Positions 41,710-50,020 of a DNA stretch of 64,000 nt are shown in pieces. Origin of the DNA: Pseudomonas helleri (lineage in GTDB: Bacteria; Pseudomonadota; Gammaproteobacteria; Pseudomonadales; Pseudomonadaceae); contig NZ_JYLD01000009.1 in the NCBI RefSeq assembly GCF_001043025.1, positions 124,001-188,000 of the forward strand, in the 5' to 3' direction. Within the stretch, counting starts at the first letter, position 1; each line of letters starts with the position of its first letter. A program made the translations under genes and the position numbers. The notes under the pieces are model-generated. The model had not been told where the DNA came from. It was given only the letters and a program-made list of their open reading frames with translations, and did not search any database.

Positions 41710-42537
41710 TTATTTGGCCTGGTAGATGATCCCAGGGCTGCACTGGACCATCTGGTAGTGGTCCGGCAAACCGTTCAGCGCTTCGGAGGCACCTAAAAAC
41801 AGGTAACCGCCCGGTTTCAGGGTGCTGTGGATGCGCAGCAGGATGTCTTTTTTCACGTCGGCCGAGAAGTAGATCAATACGTTGCGGCAGAACACGACGT
41901 CGAATTTGCCGAATCCGGCGTAGCTGTCCAGCAGGTTGAAAGGGCGGAACTCGACCCGACTTTTGATCGGCGCCTTGATCACCCAGCGGCCCGGGCCTTT
42001 AGGCTCGAAGTAACGCTGCAAACGCTCTTGCGACAAGCCGCGGCCGATGGCCAAGCTGTCGTATTCGCCGCTTTTGCAGATGTTGAGCATAGAACTGGAC
42101 AGCTCGGTGGCGACGATCTGCACACCCGCCTTCAGTTGCCCCAGGTTGCTGCGCTCGAACTCATCAATCGCCATCGACAGCGAGTACGGCTCCTGCCCCG
42201 ACGAGCATGCCGCCGACCAGATGCGCAGGCGCTGGCCCGTATGGGCCTTGATCAGCTCGGGCAGGACTTTGTTTTTCAGCACTTCAAAGGGGTAGGTGTC
42301 GCGAAACCACAGGGTTTCGTTGGTGGTCATGGCATCGACCACCTGCTCGCGCAAGCCGCTGCGTGGCTGGCTCTGGATGCGCTGAATCAGCTCGCCCAGG
42401 GTTTTGATCCCCTGCTGCTCCATCAGTTTGTTAAGACGGCTGGAGACCAGGTATTGCTTGTTTTCACCGAGCAAAATGCCACAGGCTTTTTCCAGGAAGA
42501 CCCGGAATTGTTCAAAATCCAAATTAGCCGTCGACAA
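41710..42537 (-). CDS. cheR: chemotaxis protein methyltransferase CheR
   Basis: CheR methylates glutamates of chemoreceptors using SAM. The 275-residue protein has the N-terminal helical domain (LDFEQFRVFLEKACGILLGE), the SAM site RIWSAACSSGQEPYSLSM, and the motif FDVVFCRNVLIYFSADVKKD. The start is a TTG at 42537 with AGAGG 9 nt upstream, and gives the same N-terminus as other pseudomonad CheR proteins. It lies 45 nt after cheV, in the flagellar gene group rather than the main che operon. Confidence 0.95.
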   Translation of the reverse strand: MSTANLDFEQFRVFLEKACGILLGENKQYLVSSRLNKLMEQQGIKTLGELIQRIQSQPRSGLREQVVDAMTTNETLWFRDTYPFEVLKNKVLPELIKAHTGQRLRIWSAACSSGQEPYSLSMAIDEFERSNLGQLKAGVQIVATELSSSMLNICKSGEYDSLAIGRGLSQERLQRYFEPKGPGRWVIKAPIKSRVEFRPFNLLDSYAGFGKFDVVFCRNVLIYFSADVKKDILLRIHSTLKPGGYLFLGASEALNGLPDHYQMVQCSPGIIYQAK

Positions 42538-42582
42538 GTGATCGTGCCTCTAAAAACCTATTGATCGCCATGGGCATCGCCC

Positions 42583-43515
42583 CTAGCTGTGATCTGCTGC
42601 CTTGATCCGGTCGACAACCCGGGATGCCAGGTCATCAGGGCGGAACTTGGCCAAAAAGTCATCCGCGCCGACTTTCTTGACCATCGCCTGATTGAAAACA
42701 CCGGACAACGACGTATGCAGAATGATGTGCAAGTCTTTCATCCGCGGATCGTTACGGATCTCGGCGGTCAGGGTGTAGCCGTCCATTTCGGGCATTTCGA
42801 TGTCCGAAATCATCATTAAAAACTCGTGCGCCGGGTCTTTGCCTTGCTCGACCATCGCGCGCAGGTACTCCAGCGCCTGGCGCCCGTCATTGAGTGAAAC
42901 CACCTCAACTCCGACCGATTGCAGGCAACGGGCAACCTGTTTGCGCGCCACCGACGAATCATCCACGGTCAGCACCCGCAGCGACAGGGCTTTTTCCTGG
43001 GTCTCGACGTCCACCACACCGTGAGAGATGGTTTCCGGTGAGGGCGACACTTCAGCCAGCACTTTTTCAACGTCGATGATTTCGACTAACTGATCGTCCA
43101 GTTGAGTCACAGCTGTCAAATAATGGTCACGCCCGGTGCCCTTGGGTGGCGGATGGATGGCCTCCCAGTTCATGTTGACGATGCGTTCCACCGCGCCCAC
43201 CAAAAACCCCTGAGTCTTGGTGTTGTATTCGGTGATGATCACAAACGGATTGCTATGGCCTCTCAGAGCCCCCGCACCGGTGGCCATCGCCAGATCGAGA
43301 ATCGGGATGGTTGCGCCGCGAATGCTGGCCACGCCGCACACCACCGGGTGGGATTTGGGCATCACGGTCAGCTTGGGGCATTGCAGCACCTCGCGGACTT
43401 TGAACACGTTGATCCCGTAGAGCTGCGGCCCCCCCAGACGAAACAGCAACAGCTCCAGGCGGTTTTGCCCGACCAGTTGAGTGCGCTGGTTAACCGCATC
43501 CATCACCCCAGCCAT
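42583..43515 (-). CDS. cheV: chemotaxis protein CheV
   Basis: CheV is a coupling protein fused to a receiver. Of its 310 residues the N-terminal half is CheW-like (LLFRLGGPQLYGINVFKVRE and VASIRGATIPILDLA). The C-terminal half is a response-regulator domain with acidic pocket VLTVDDSS, the phosphoacceptor in MMISDIEMPEMDGY, and the lysine in DDFLAKFRPDDL. It links chemoreceptors to CheA and adapts signalling. It is divergent from flgA and followed by cheR. Confidence 0.95.
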   Translation of the reverse strand: MAGVMDAVNQRTQLVGQNRLELLLFRLGGPQLYGINVFKVREVLQCPKLTVMPKSHPVVCGVASIRGATIPILDLAMATGAGALRGHSNPFVIITEYNTKTQGFLVGAVERIVNMNWEAIHPPPKGTGRDHYLTAVTQLDDQLVEIIDVEKVLAEVSPSPETISHGVVDVETQEKALSLRVLTVDDSSVARKQVARCLQSVGVEVVSLNDGRQALEYLRAMVEQGKDPAHEFLMMISDIEMPEMDGYTLTAEIRNDPRMKDLHIILHTSLSGVFNQAMVKKVGADDFLAKFRPDDLASRVVDRIKAADHS

Positions 43516-43563
43516 ACTCAGCTCCTTTATAAATCGTTAAGTTGCGACACGCTGCCCGGTAAA

Positions 43564-43579
43564 CGGCACGGGCTTTGCT
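43564..43579 (+). promoter_or_regulatory. sigma54 promoter of flgA
   Basis: CGGCAC-GGGCT-TTGCT matches the -24/-12 element with GG-N10-GC spacing, only about 11 nt before the first possible flgA ATG (43591). If used, transcription would start near 43590, so translation would be almost leaderless or would begin further in. Confidence 0.65.
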
Positions 43580-43590
43580 ATTTATCCGCC

Positions 43591-44361
43591 ATGAAGCCGA
43601 AAACGACAAAAACCTGCCACCGATCACGCTATCAGCCCTTGCGTCGCTGCGCACTGCGCCTGCTCGCGGCCGGGTGCCTGCTGAGTGTAGGCACACCTGC
43701 CGGTGCCGACACATTTACCTCACCTGACCAGCTTATCGGCGTGACCCAAGGGTTTCTTGAGTTCACCGTCGAAGACTATTTGGCCACGGGGCAAATTGAG
43801 GGCCGCTACGAGATCCAGGTCAATCAACTGGACCCGCGCGTGCGCCTGGCGCACTGCGACAAGGATTTGACAGCCACCCTCGAAAGCCCTGCCCAGCCCA
43901 TGGGCCGCGTGACGGTCAGGGTACGCTGTGAAGGTAGCTCGCCGTGGACCATCTTTGTACCGGCACAGGTCAAGTTATTCCGAGATGTGGTCACGGTCAC
44001 GCATCCACTCAAGCGCGGGGCGATTATCGACTATGGTGATGTGACCTTGCGCGAGCGCGATGTCGGCCTGATCAGCCAGGGGTATCTCACCGCCGTGGAG
44101 CTGGCGGTGGGGCAAAAACTGCTGCGCCCGGTGGTCTCCGACCAAGTGCTGACACTCACGCACCTGGAGCAGGCCGCGACAGTGCGCAAGGGTGACCACG
44201 TGATTATCAGTGCCCGCAGTGGCACTTTAAGTGTCAAAATGCCCGGCGAAGCGCTGTCCGATGGCGGCCTCAGCGAGCAGATCCGGGTTAAAAACCTGAA
44301 TTCAAACCGGATCATCAAGGCCCGTGTGACGGCGCCCGGTCAGGTTGAAGTCGCGTTGTAG
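43591..44361 (+). CDS. flgA: flagellar P-ring assembly chaperone FlgA
   Basis: FlgA helps FlgI form the periplasmic P ring. The 256-residue frame contains a signal peptide (ALRLLAAGCLLSVGTPAGA), the SAF-domain region (PLKRGAIIDYGDVTLRERDV), and the end IRVKNLNSNRIIKARVTAPG. The start is uncertain: the ATG at 43591 has no ribosome site and lies right after a sigma54 promoter. A TTG at 43639 would give 240 residues and a normal signal peptide. It is divergent from cheV and upstream of flgM. Confidence 0.92.
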   Translation: MKPKTTKTCHRSRYQPLRRCALRLLAAGCLLSVGTPAGADTFTSPDQLIGVTQGFLEFTVEDYLATGQIEGRYEIQVNQLDPRVRLAHCDKDLTATLESPAQPMGRVTVRVRCEGSSPWTIFVPAQVKLFRDVVTVTHPLKRGAIIDYGDVTLRERDVGLISQGYLTAVELAVGQKLLRPVVSDQVLTLTHLEQAATVRKGDHVIISARSGTLSVKMPGEALSDGGLSEQIRVKNLNSNRIIKARVTAPGQVEVAL

Positions 44362-44438
44362 AGCGGTTGGCGTGTTTGTCACGCCTGGCGTTGACACAGA
44401 TCAGTACAGCGTTGTGTGAAGCTATGATTAATCGGGCC

Positions 44439-44465
44439 TAAAGTTTTCTCGGGTTTGGCCGAAAA
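44439..44465 (+). promoter_or_regulatory. sigma28 (FliA) promoter of flgM
   Basis: TAAA (44439-44442), a 15-nt spacer and GCCGAAAA (44458-44465) match the FliA consensus TAAA-N15-GCCGATAA at 11 of 12 positions. It lies 36 nt before the flgM start. A small hairpin GGCGTG-TTTGT-CACGCC (44369-44385) just after flgA may end the flgA transcript. Confidence 0.85.
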
Positions 44466-44501
44466 CAAGGCAAGCGTCCAAATACCCAGAGGTTTTTCGT
44501 T

Positions 44502-44831
44502 ATGGTTATCGACTTTAGTCGTCTCAACAGCGCCCCGCCCCTGCCCGGCAGCACGCGCAGCAATGCCAACCAGGAAGCAGGTAGCGCCACGCAAGCGGCC
44601 CCTGCAGCCAAAACCGCTGAAAACACCGGCACCGAAGCCGCGAGCGGGGAATCTGTGCACCTGAGCCCGCAAGCTCAACAGTTGCAGAAAGTCAGCGATT
44701 CGCTGCGCGATCAGCCAGTGGTCAACAAAGAACGTGTGGCCGCGTTGAAACAAGCCATTGCCGAGGGCAGTTACACCGTCGACAGCAACAAGGTTGCCGG
44801 CAAACTGCTGAATATCGAAGCCGAGCGCTAG
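44502..44831 (+). CDS. flgM: anti-sigma28 factor FlgM
   Basis: FlgM binds FliA and is secreted through the finished hook, releasing sigma28. The 109-residue protein starts MVIDFSRLNSA. Its middle is low-complexity and Ala/Thr-rich, and the sigma-binding C-terminus contains VNKERVAALKQAIAEGSYTV and VAGKLLNIE. AGAGG lies 9 nt upstream. It is driven by a FliA-type promoter, so it feeds back on its own expression, and is followed by flgN. Confidence 0.94.
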   Translation: MVIDFSRLNSAPPLPGSTRSNANQEAGSATQAAPAAKTAENTGTEAASGESVHLSPQAQQLQKVSDSLRDQPVVNKERVAALKQAIAEGSYTVDSNKVAGKLLNIEAER

Positions 44832-44880
44832 GCCCAAGGCCGGTGCCAGGCTTTTGGACGCCTAATTCCTAGAGCCCGAC

Positions 44881-45348
44881 ATGCACGACGAGAATCTGCT
44901 GCAACTGATCAATGACGACCTGGCACCTGCCGAGCAACTGCTGGGCCTGTTGCAGGACGAGTCTGTCGCCCTCAAGGGGCGCGACATGGTGCTGCTGGAA
45001 AACATTCTGGCGCGCAAGCATTCATTGGTTATCTTGCTTGAGCAGCATGGCCGCAAACGCAGCGAAATCCTTGCCAGCCTCGGCTTGCCTACCAATCGCA
45101 GCGGCCTCGAAAGCCTTGCCAGCCACTCAAGCGTGGGCGATCAGTTGCTCAGCCAAAGCGAGTTGCTGAACCAGTTGCTGGCTCAGTGCCACGCCGCCAA
45201 CCAGGCGAACGGCCAGTCGATCCAGACCCAACAGGCGATCACCGCCAACCAACTGCGCATCCTCCACGGCGGCGAAACACCCTCGCTGTATGACGCGCGC
45301 GGCACCACCTCGCTCCTCAACAAACACCGCGCTTACAGCCAGGCCTGA
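44881..45348 (+). CDS. flgN: flagellar export chaperone FlgN
   Basis: FlgN is the type III chaperone for the hook-filament junction proteins FlgK and FlgL. The 155-residue protein is almost fully helical (LLQLINDDLAPAEQLLGLLQ, LLENILARKHSLVILLEQHG) and ends YDARGTTSLLNKHRAYSQA, as usual in pseudomonads. It follows flgM by 49 nt with a weak ribosome site and probably shares its transcript. Confidence 0.92.
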   Translation: MHDENLLQLINDDLAPAEQLLGLLQDESVALKGRDMVLLENILARKHSLVILLEQHGRKRSEILASLGLPTNRSGLESLASHSSVGDQLLSQSELLNQLLAQCHAANQANGQSIQTQQAITANQLRILHGGETPSLYDARGTTSLLNKHRAYSQA

Positions 45349-45433
45349 GCCTGCACTATCTACACCCGCAGCATGATGGCAGAATGCCCTTTTTTTTGCG
45401 TGTTGCCGTTTTTTGTCTGGAGATTGACGACCC

Positions 45434-46177
45434 GTGCTAGATGCCCAAGATGCTCCGCAACCGCCCAAGGTGCTGACGACGCCGATGGAGATCGCCTCAA
45501 ATTTGCGGATGCTGCAAGAGAGCCATGACCCGCTGATCATCACCTTCAACGACCGTACCCAACGTTTTCAGAGCTACATGGTGGATGTGGACCGTGACAA
45601 CCAGCTTATGACCCTGGACGAAATGGTCCCACGGGACGGCGAGCGTTTTCTGGCGGCGGGCATTCCATTTCGGGTCGAAGGTTTCCATGACGGCGTGCGC
45701 ATTGCATGGGAATGCAACACCCCGCTGAGCATCGACGACAGCGGCCCGCACCGTTGCTATCACGGCGCGTTGCCCAAAGAAGTGATCTACCACCAGCGCC
45801 GTAATGCGTTCCGCGCCGCCCTGAAACTGGCGCACCTGGTGGACGTCAACGTGGCGGGCGACAAGCTCGGCAAAGCGATCAAGGGCAAATTGCTGGACGT
45901 GTCAGCCACCGGCTGCAAATTGCGTTTTGAGGGCGATATCAGCGAGCTCATCCAGCTGGGCCAGGTGTACGAACGCTTTAGCGCCGCCCTGCCCTTTGGC
46001 CACATGACCACCCCGGTCGAGTTGCGCCATCTGTACTTCGAAGAGCGCCTGAACATCACCTTTGCCGGCATGCGCTTTCACAACATCAGCGGCGCGGTTC
46101 AGCGCCAGGTCGAACGGTTTGTCTACCAGTTGCAGCGCGATGCCCGCCGGTTCGACAAGGATGACGATTTTTACTGA
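45434..46177 (+). CDS. ycgR: c-di-GMP-binding flagellar brake protein YcgR
   Basis: This 247-residue protein has an N-terminal YcgR domain (SNLRMLQESHDPLIITFND) and a C-terminal PilZ domain. The c-di-GMP ligands are in the RxxxR box QRRNAFR and the DxSxxG box DVSATGCKL. On binding c-di-GMP it slows the flagellar motor. The start is a GTG at 45434 with GGAG 11 nt upstream, a wide spacing, so the exact start is unsure. It follows flgN by 85 nt. Confidence 0.93.
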   Translation: MLDAQDAPQPPKVLTTPMEIASNLRMLQESHDPLIITFNDRTQRFQSYMVDVDRDNQLMTLDEMVPRDGERFLAAGIPFRVEGFHDGVRIAWECNTPLSIDDSGPHRCYHGALPKEVIYHQRRNAFRAALKLAHLVDVNVAGDKLGKAIKGKLLDVSATGCKLRFEGDISELIQLGQVYERFSAALPFGHMTTPVELRHLYFEERLNITFAGMRFHNISGAVQRQVERFVYQLQRDARRFDKDDDFY

Positions 46178-46191
46178 GTGCCCGGCCTGAT

Positions 46192-46244
46192 CTTGCTCGC
46201 GATCTTTTGATGTTTAAAAGATCGCGAGGCAAGCTCGCTCCTAC
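46192..46244. repeat. truncated REP palindrome, family A
   Basis: The right arm is complete (AAAAGATCGCGAGGCAAGCT through CTCCTAC); the left arm keeps only CTTGCTCGCGATC. Its last bases CTAC contain, on the minus strand, the TAG stop codon of the MFS gene. Confidence 0.85.
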
Positions 46245-47584
46245 AGTTTGGGGTCGACCTCGGGGCCGCCGAACTCCGGGGCTACTTCAGGCTCAATTTC
46301 TGGCTCACTCTCAGGCTCGACCCCGTCCACCATTTGCTCCTGCACCACCTGCTCATCGACCCGCGGGTCAAGCGCTGCGGCCAAGGGCGAGGTGGACATG
46401 CTGTCGGGCATGGCAACGTGTTGCAGCGGTGCGTCGTCGACCTGGTGCAAATTGGTGACCGCGTTCGGACGAATGCGCCACACCAGAATCAAGCTGGTGA
46501 AGCTGAAAAACGCATACAGCATATGGCTGCCCAGCACTTTCATCAGCACCCCGGCCACCAGCGGGCCGACGCTGGCACCAATGCCGTAGGTGACCAGAAG
46601 CATGGCAGTCAGCGACACCCGGCGCTCGCTTTCGATGTGATCGTTGGCGAAGGCCACGGCCAGCGGGTAGATGCAAAATTGCAGCAGCGCGCTCAAGAAC
46701 CCCGCCACGAACAGCACCTCGACAGGCACCTGCGGGAAAATCGCCAGCGGCAACGCCGCTGCACACAGCAACAGCGCAAATACGCGAATCAGCAGTGGCC
46801 GGTCATAGCGGTCCGACAACCAGCCCAGCGGCCATTGCGCCAGCAACCCGGCAAAAATACAGCAACCCATGTACCAACCGACCAGCTCGGTAGACAACCC
46901 TTGCTGCGAGGCGTAAAGCGGCGCCAGGCCGTAGAACGCACCAATCAGCAGGCCTGCGCCCATCACCGCGATCAGCGATTGCGGCACCCGCTTGATAAAG
47001 AATTTAGGGTCCATGGGTGCGGGCCGCAACGGCGCCGGGTGGATGCGCCGGGTCATGGCCACCGGCACCAGACACAAGGCAAAACACATAGCCACGAGCA
47101 TCAGCAGTTCGAGGCCCAGTTGCGGGTGAACCACCAGAATCAGTTGCCCGAGCACCAGCCCCAGGTACGAGGCGATCATGTACAGGCTGAACACCACGCC
47201 GCGCTGTTTGGCGTCGGCCTGCTCGTTAAGCCAGCTCTCGATGACCATGTACTGGCACATCATGCCAAGGCCGACGATCAGACGCAGCAGCAGCCAGATC
47301 GGCAGCCAGTCGGTCAAACCGTGACACAACACCGCCGCGCCGACGATCCCGGCACAGGTGGCGTACGCCCGGATATGCCCCACGCGGGCAATCAGCCGGT
47401 GCCCAAGCTTGCCGCCCAGCACCAGACCAAAATAGTTGGCCGCCATCAAGGCACCGACCCATAAACCGTCGACGTCATCGGCAGCCAGGCGCAACGCCAG
47501 GTAGGTGCTCAACAAACCTGAGCCGATCAACATCATCAGCGAGGCAAAATACAACGCTCGAAACGACTTCCAGATTTGGCGCAT
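46241..47584 (-). CDS. MFS transporter (CynX/YcaD-like) with acidic tail
   Basis: This 447-residue inner-membrane carrier has about twelve helices. Loop motifs such as GGKLGHRLIARVGHIRAYA (after helix 2) and GWLSDRYDRPLLIR are typical of the major facilitator superfamily. After the last helix comes a soluble tail of about 80 residues that is strongly acidic and repetitive (PESEPEIEPEVAPEF). The stop TAG is supplied by the first bases of a REP element. ATG 47584 (MRQIWKSFRALYFASLMML) is the likely start; longer starts add a non-membrane leader. The substrate is unknown. Confidence 0.82.
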   Translation of the reverse strand: MRQIWKSFRALYFASLMMLIGSGLLSTYLALRLAADDVDGLWVGALMAANYFGLVLGGKLGHRLIARVGHIRAYATCAGIVGAAVLCHGLTDWLPIWLLLRLIVGLGMMCQYMVIESWLNEQADAKQRGVVFSLYMIASYLGLVLGQLILVVHPQLGLELLMLVAMCFALCLVPVAMTRRIHPAPLRPAPMDPKFFIKRVPQSLIAVMGAGLLIGAFYGLAPLYASQQGLSTELVGWYMGCCIFAGLLAQWPLGWLSDRYDRPLLIRVFALLLCAAALPLAIFPQVPVEVLFVAGFLSALLQFCIYPLAVAFANDHIESERRVSLTAMLLVTYGIGASVGPLVAGVLMKVLGSHMLYAFFSFTSLILVWRIRPNAVTNLHQVDDAPLQHVAMPDSMSTSPLAAALDPRVDEQVVQEQMVDGVEPESEPEIEPEVAPEFGGPEVDPKL

Positions 47585-47856
47585 TGGCTTTCCGTACGGC
47601 TCCTTGTGCATGGTCCATGGATTCAAACAGGCAGTGGCGACCTGAACGACTAAGCCCAAGCCACCAAAATACGCAGTACACCTTCAAAAAAACAAGTAGT
47701 CGCTGCCGCAGGCTGCGAAGGGTTGCAGCGCAACCCGTTTCTCAAACCCTCCAGCACCTCCCCGTTACCCACCTCTGGATACCACCCCCGGACGTGAGAT
47801 ACATTCAAGCCGCGATCAACCAAAACAGCAGCCCCTCAACCGACAAAGGGTGCCAC

Positions 47857-48123
47857 TTGAATAAAAATCAAAAATTGCGAACCTTCGACCTGATCCGTGA
47901 AGCGGTACTGCCTGAGTACCGCGACCGTGTAGACGACTACCTGACCTTGTACGAGCACGCGTTGCATGCTGAACCTGCCGACGCCGAGAAGTTGCATGCC
48001 ATGGCCCATGAGCTTAAAGGCTACCTGCGCGGCCTCAACACCACCCGCGTGATCGGCATGGCCGATTTTGAGGCACTCGACCGCCGCGTCACCGAGTCCT
48101 GGCTGGAAGTTGAGCCTTACTGA
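47857..48123 (+). CDS. small helical protein, unknown function
   Basis: This 88-residue soluble protein starts at a TTG (47857) with AGGG about 9 nt before it. It is helical: LRTFDLIREAVLPEYRDRVD, then HAMAHELKGYLRGLNTTRVI. The HELKG pattern recalls a histidine-phosphotransfer helix, but the rest is too short to claim an HPt domain. I do not know a function. Its last 7 nt overlap the end of the convergent GntR regulator gene. A fragment of a family C REP (around 47696-47720) lies upstream. Confidence 0.6.
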   Translation: MNKNQKLRTFDLIREAVLPEYRDRVDDYLTLYEHALHAEPADAEKLHAMAHELKGYLRGLNTTRVIGMADFEALDRRVTESWLEVEPY

Positions 48124-48878
48124 GCGTTGCGGCTGAAGATGCGGATCACTTCATCCAGATGCTCAGCCATGGCCTGACGCGCCGCCTGCGGGTCATGTTG
48201 CTCCAGTGCCTGAAGCACGCGCCGGTGCTCGTCCTCCGAGCGGTGCGGCATGTCATCTGAGGTGTAGTGGCTTTGCAGGCGCTGGAACATGCTGCCGTAG
48301 CTGTGCCCCAGCAAGTGCTGAATCATCAATGCGTAGGCCGGGTTGTCCGACGCCTGGGCAATGCGGATATGAAACAAGCGGTCGCCGGGGTGCGTGTGCG
48401 AACCCTCGCGGTTGTCTTGCACATTGCGCTCAAACGCTTCGCGGATCCCGGCGAGTTCTTCATCGCTGGCGTTCACGGCCGCCAACGCCGCCGCTTCAGG
48501 CTCGATCAAGCGCCGCGCCTGGAGCAAGGCGAACGGCGGGATCTCGGCACTGAAATCCACGGCAATGCCCAGCTCCGGGTCCAGCTCGCGCCATTGGTCA
48601 CGGGTGGCCTGGGCCATCACCGGCTCATTGGACACCGCCTGCACCGGCGGCTCACACACCAACACACCGTTGCCGACGCGCACATCCACCAGGCCGATCA
48701 CTTCCAGGGCAATCATTGCTTCACGCACCGATGCCCGGCTCACGCCCAATAACTTGGCCAATTCGCGTTCGGCGGGTAGCCGACTGCCCGGCGGGAATTC
48801 ACCGCTGTCGATCAAGGCCCGCAACTGATCGGCGATCTGCCGATAAAGTCTTTGGTTATCAATAACTTGGAATGGCAT
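48117..48878 (-). CDS. FadR-type GntR regulator of the L-fucose genes
   Basis: This 253-residue repressor-type protein has the GntR winged helix (GSRLPAERELAKLLGVSRAS then VREAMIALE) and an FCD ligand domain with metal-binding histidines (GDRLFHIRIA, HLLGHSYGSM, EDEHRRVLQAL). It is divergent from the L-fucose catabolic operon. Two identical palindromes in the shared intergenic region fit binding sites of this family. The effector is probably fucose or a pathway acid. The weak ribosome site suggests low expression. Confidence 0.9.
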   Translation of the reverse strand: MPFQVIDNQRLYRQIADQLRALIDSGEFPPGSRLPAERELAKLLGVSRASVREAMIALEVIGLVDVRVGNGVLVCEPPVQAVSNEPVMAQATRDQWRELDPELGIAVDFSAEIPPFALLQARRLIEPEAAALAAVNASDEELAGIREAFERNVQDNREGSHTHPGDRLFHIRIAQASDNPAYALMIQHLLGHSYGSMFQRLQSHYTSDDMPHRSEDEHRRVLQALEQHDPQAARQAMAEHLDEVIRIFSRNAQ

Positions 48879-48971
48879 CGTGAAATTGGCTCTGGTCTGT
48901 GCAACGGCTCGCGAGCGCTTTTTGAAAAAAAAGTCACTTGTTGAAGCGTGAGGTGCATGCTAAAAAAGGTT

Positions 48972-48988
48972 CAATGGCCTGACCATTG
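48972..48988. promoter_or_regulatory. operator 1 of the GntR regulator
   Basis: CAATGGCCTGACCATTG is a near-perfect palindrome. It matches the FadR-subfamily pattern TGGnnnnACCA and lies 94 nt before the regulator start. Its core AATGGCCTGACCATT recurs exactly 100 bp downstream. Confidence 0.75.
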
Positions 48989-49071
48989 GATGGATAACGT
49001 ACAGCGATCATAGCTAAAAACGTATCCCGACGCTGCGTCGTTTTGCCAGTTGCTACGCCCGCAATGGCCTG

Positions 49072-49088
49072 ACCATTAGTCCAAAAGA
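49072..49088. promoter_or_regulatory. operator 2 of the GntR regulator
   Basis: The core AATGGCCTGACCATT is identical to operator 1 and lies 59 nt before the start of the first fucose gene. A possible -35/-10 pair (TTGCTA, 18 bp, CATTAG) overlaps it, so binding would block the operon promoter. Confidence 0.75.
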
Positions 49089-49146
49089 CACAATGGCGAA
49101 GGGTTCAGGCCAACAATAAAAACAATCACATCGTTACGGAGTACCC

Positions 49147-49887
49147 ATGGATCTTTCCGGCAAACGCGTGCTGATCACGGCCGCAGCCCAAGGCATTGGC
49201 CACGCCAGTGTCCAGGCATACCTCGCCGCTGGCGCCGAAGTCTTCGCCGCCGACATCAATGCTGGCGCCCTTGAGGCTCTTACAGGCGCTCACAAAATTG
49301 TTCTGGACGTCACCGATGCCGCCGCCATTGAGCGCCTGGCCAACGAGCTTGGCCCGCTGGATGTGCTGTTCAACTGCGCAGGCGTGGTGCACAGCGGCAA
49401 CATCCTGGAGTGCAGCGAAAAAGACTGGAACTTCGCCCTCGACCTCAACGTCACCGCCATGTACCGCATGATCCGCGCCTTTTTGCCGGGCATGCTCAGC
49501 AACGGCGGCGGCTCGATCATCAACATGGCCTCGGTGGCCTCCAGCGTCAAAGGCGTGCCTAACCGCTTTGCTTACTGCGCCAGCAAAGGCGCGGTGATCG
49601 GCCTGACCCGTTCTGTCGCCGCGGACTTTGTCAGCCAGAACATCCGCTGCAACGCCATCTGCCCCGGCACCGTTGACTCCCCTTCCCTGCGCCAGCGCAT
49701 CCGCGAGCAAGCCGAACGCGAAGGCCGCAGCGTGGACGAGGTGTATGCCGCCTTCGCCGCGCGCCAACCCATGGGCCGCATCGGCACCGCCGAAGAAATC
49801 GCCCAATTGGCCCTGTACCTGGGCTCAAGCGCCAGCGGCTTCACCACCGGCACCGCACAAATCATTGATGGCGGCTGGAGCAACTGA
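49147..49887 (+). CDS. 2-keto-3-deoxy-L-fuconate dehydrogenase (SDR)
   Basis: This 246-residue short-chain dehydrogenase has the Rossmann glycine motif ITAAAQGIGHAS near residue 12, NCAGVVHSG, and the catalytic Ser..Tyr..Lys in SVASS..AYCASKGAVIG. It resembles the Xanthomonas 2-keto-3-deoxy-L-fuconate 4-dehydrogenase and the BDH2 group. In this operon it would oxidise 2-keto-3-deoxy-L-fuconate to the 2,4-diketo acid with NAD+. GGAG lies 5 nt upstream of the ATG. It is the first gene of the fucose operon, downstream of operator 2. Confidence 0.85.
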   Translation: MDLSGKRVLITAAAQGIGHASVQAYLAAGAEVFAADINAGALEALTGAHKIVLDVTDAAAIERLANELGPLDVLFNCAGVVHSGNILECSEKDWNFALDLNVTAMYRMIRAFLPGMLSNGGGSIINMASVASSVKGVPNRFAYCASKGAVIGLTRSVAADFVSQNIRCNAICPGTVDSPSLRQRIREQAEREGRSVDEVYAAFAARQPMGRIGTAEEIAQLALYLGSSASGFTTGTAQIIDGGWSN

Positions 49888-49905
49888 CAGCCCTTTTTTG
49901 ACTGT

Positions 49906-49990
49906 GTGGGAGCGGGCTTGCTCGCGATGCTGGCGACTCGGTTTGTCTGAAGCATTGCGCTGAGGCAATCGCGAGCAAGCCCGCTCCCAC
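49906..49990. repeat. REPIN, family B (85 bp)
   Basis: Two inverted REP units, GTGGGAGCGGGCTTGCTCGC and complement, around a 41-bp variable middle. It lies inside the fucose operon between the first two genes, so it would be transcribed and could modulate mRNA stability. Confidence 0.93.
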
Positions 49991-50020
49991 ACATGTGATT
50001 ACCTATTTCGAGGACTCTTT

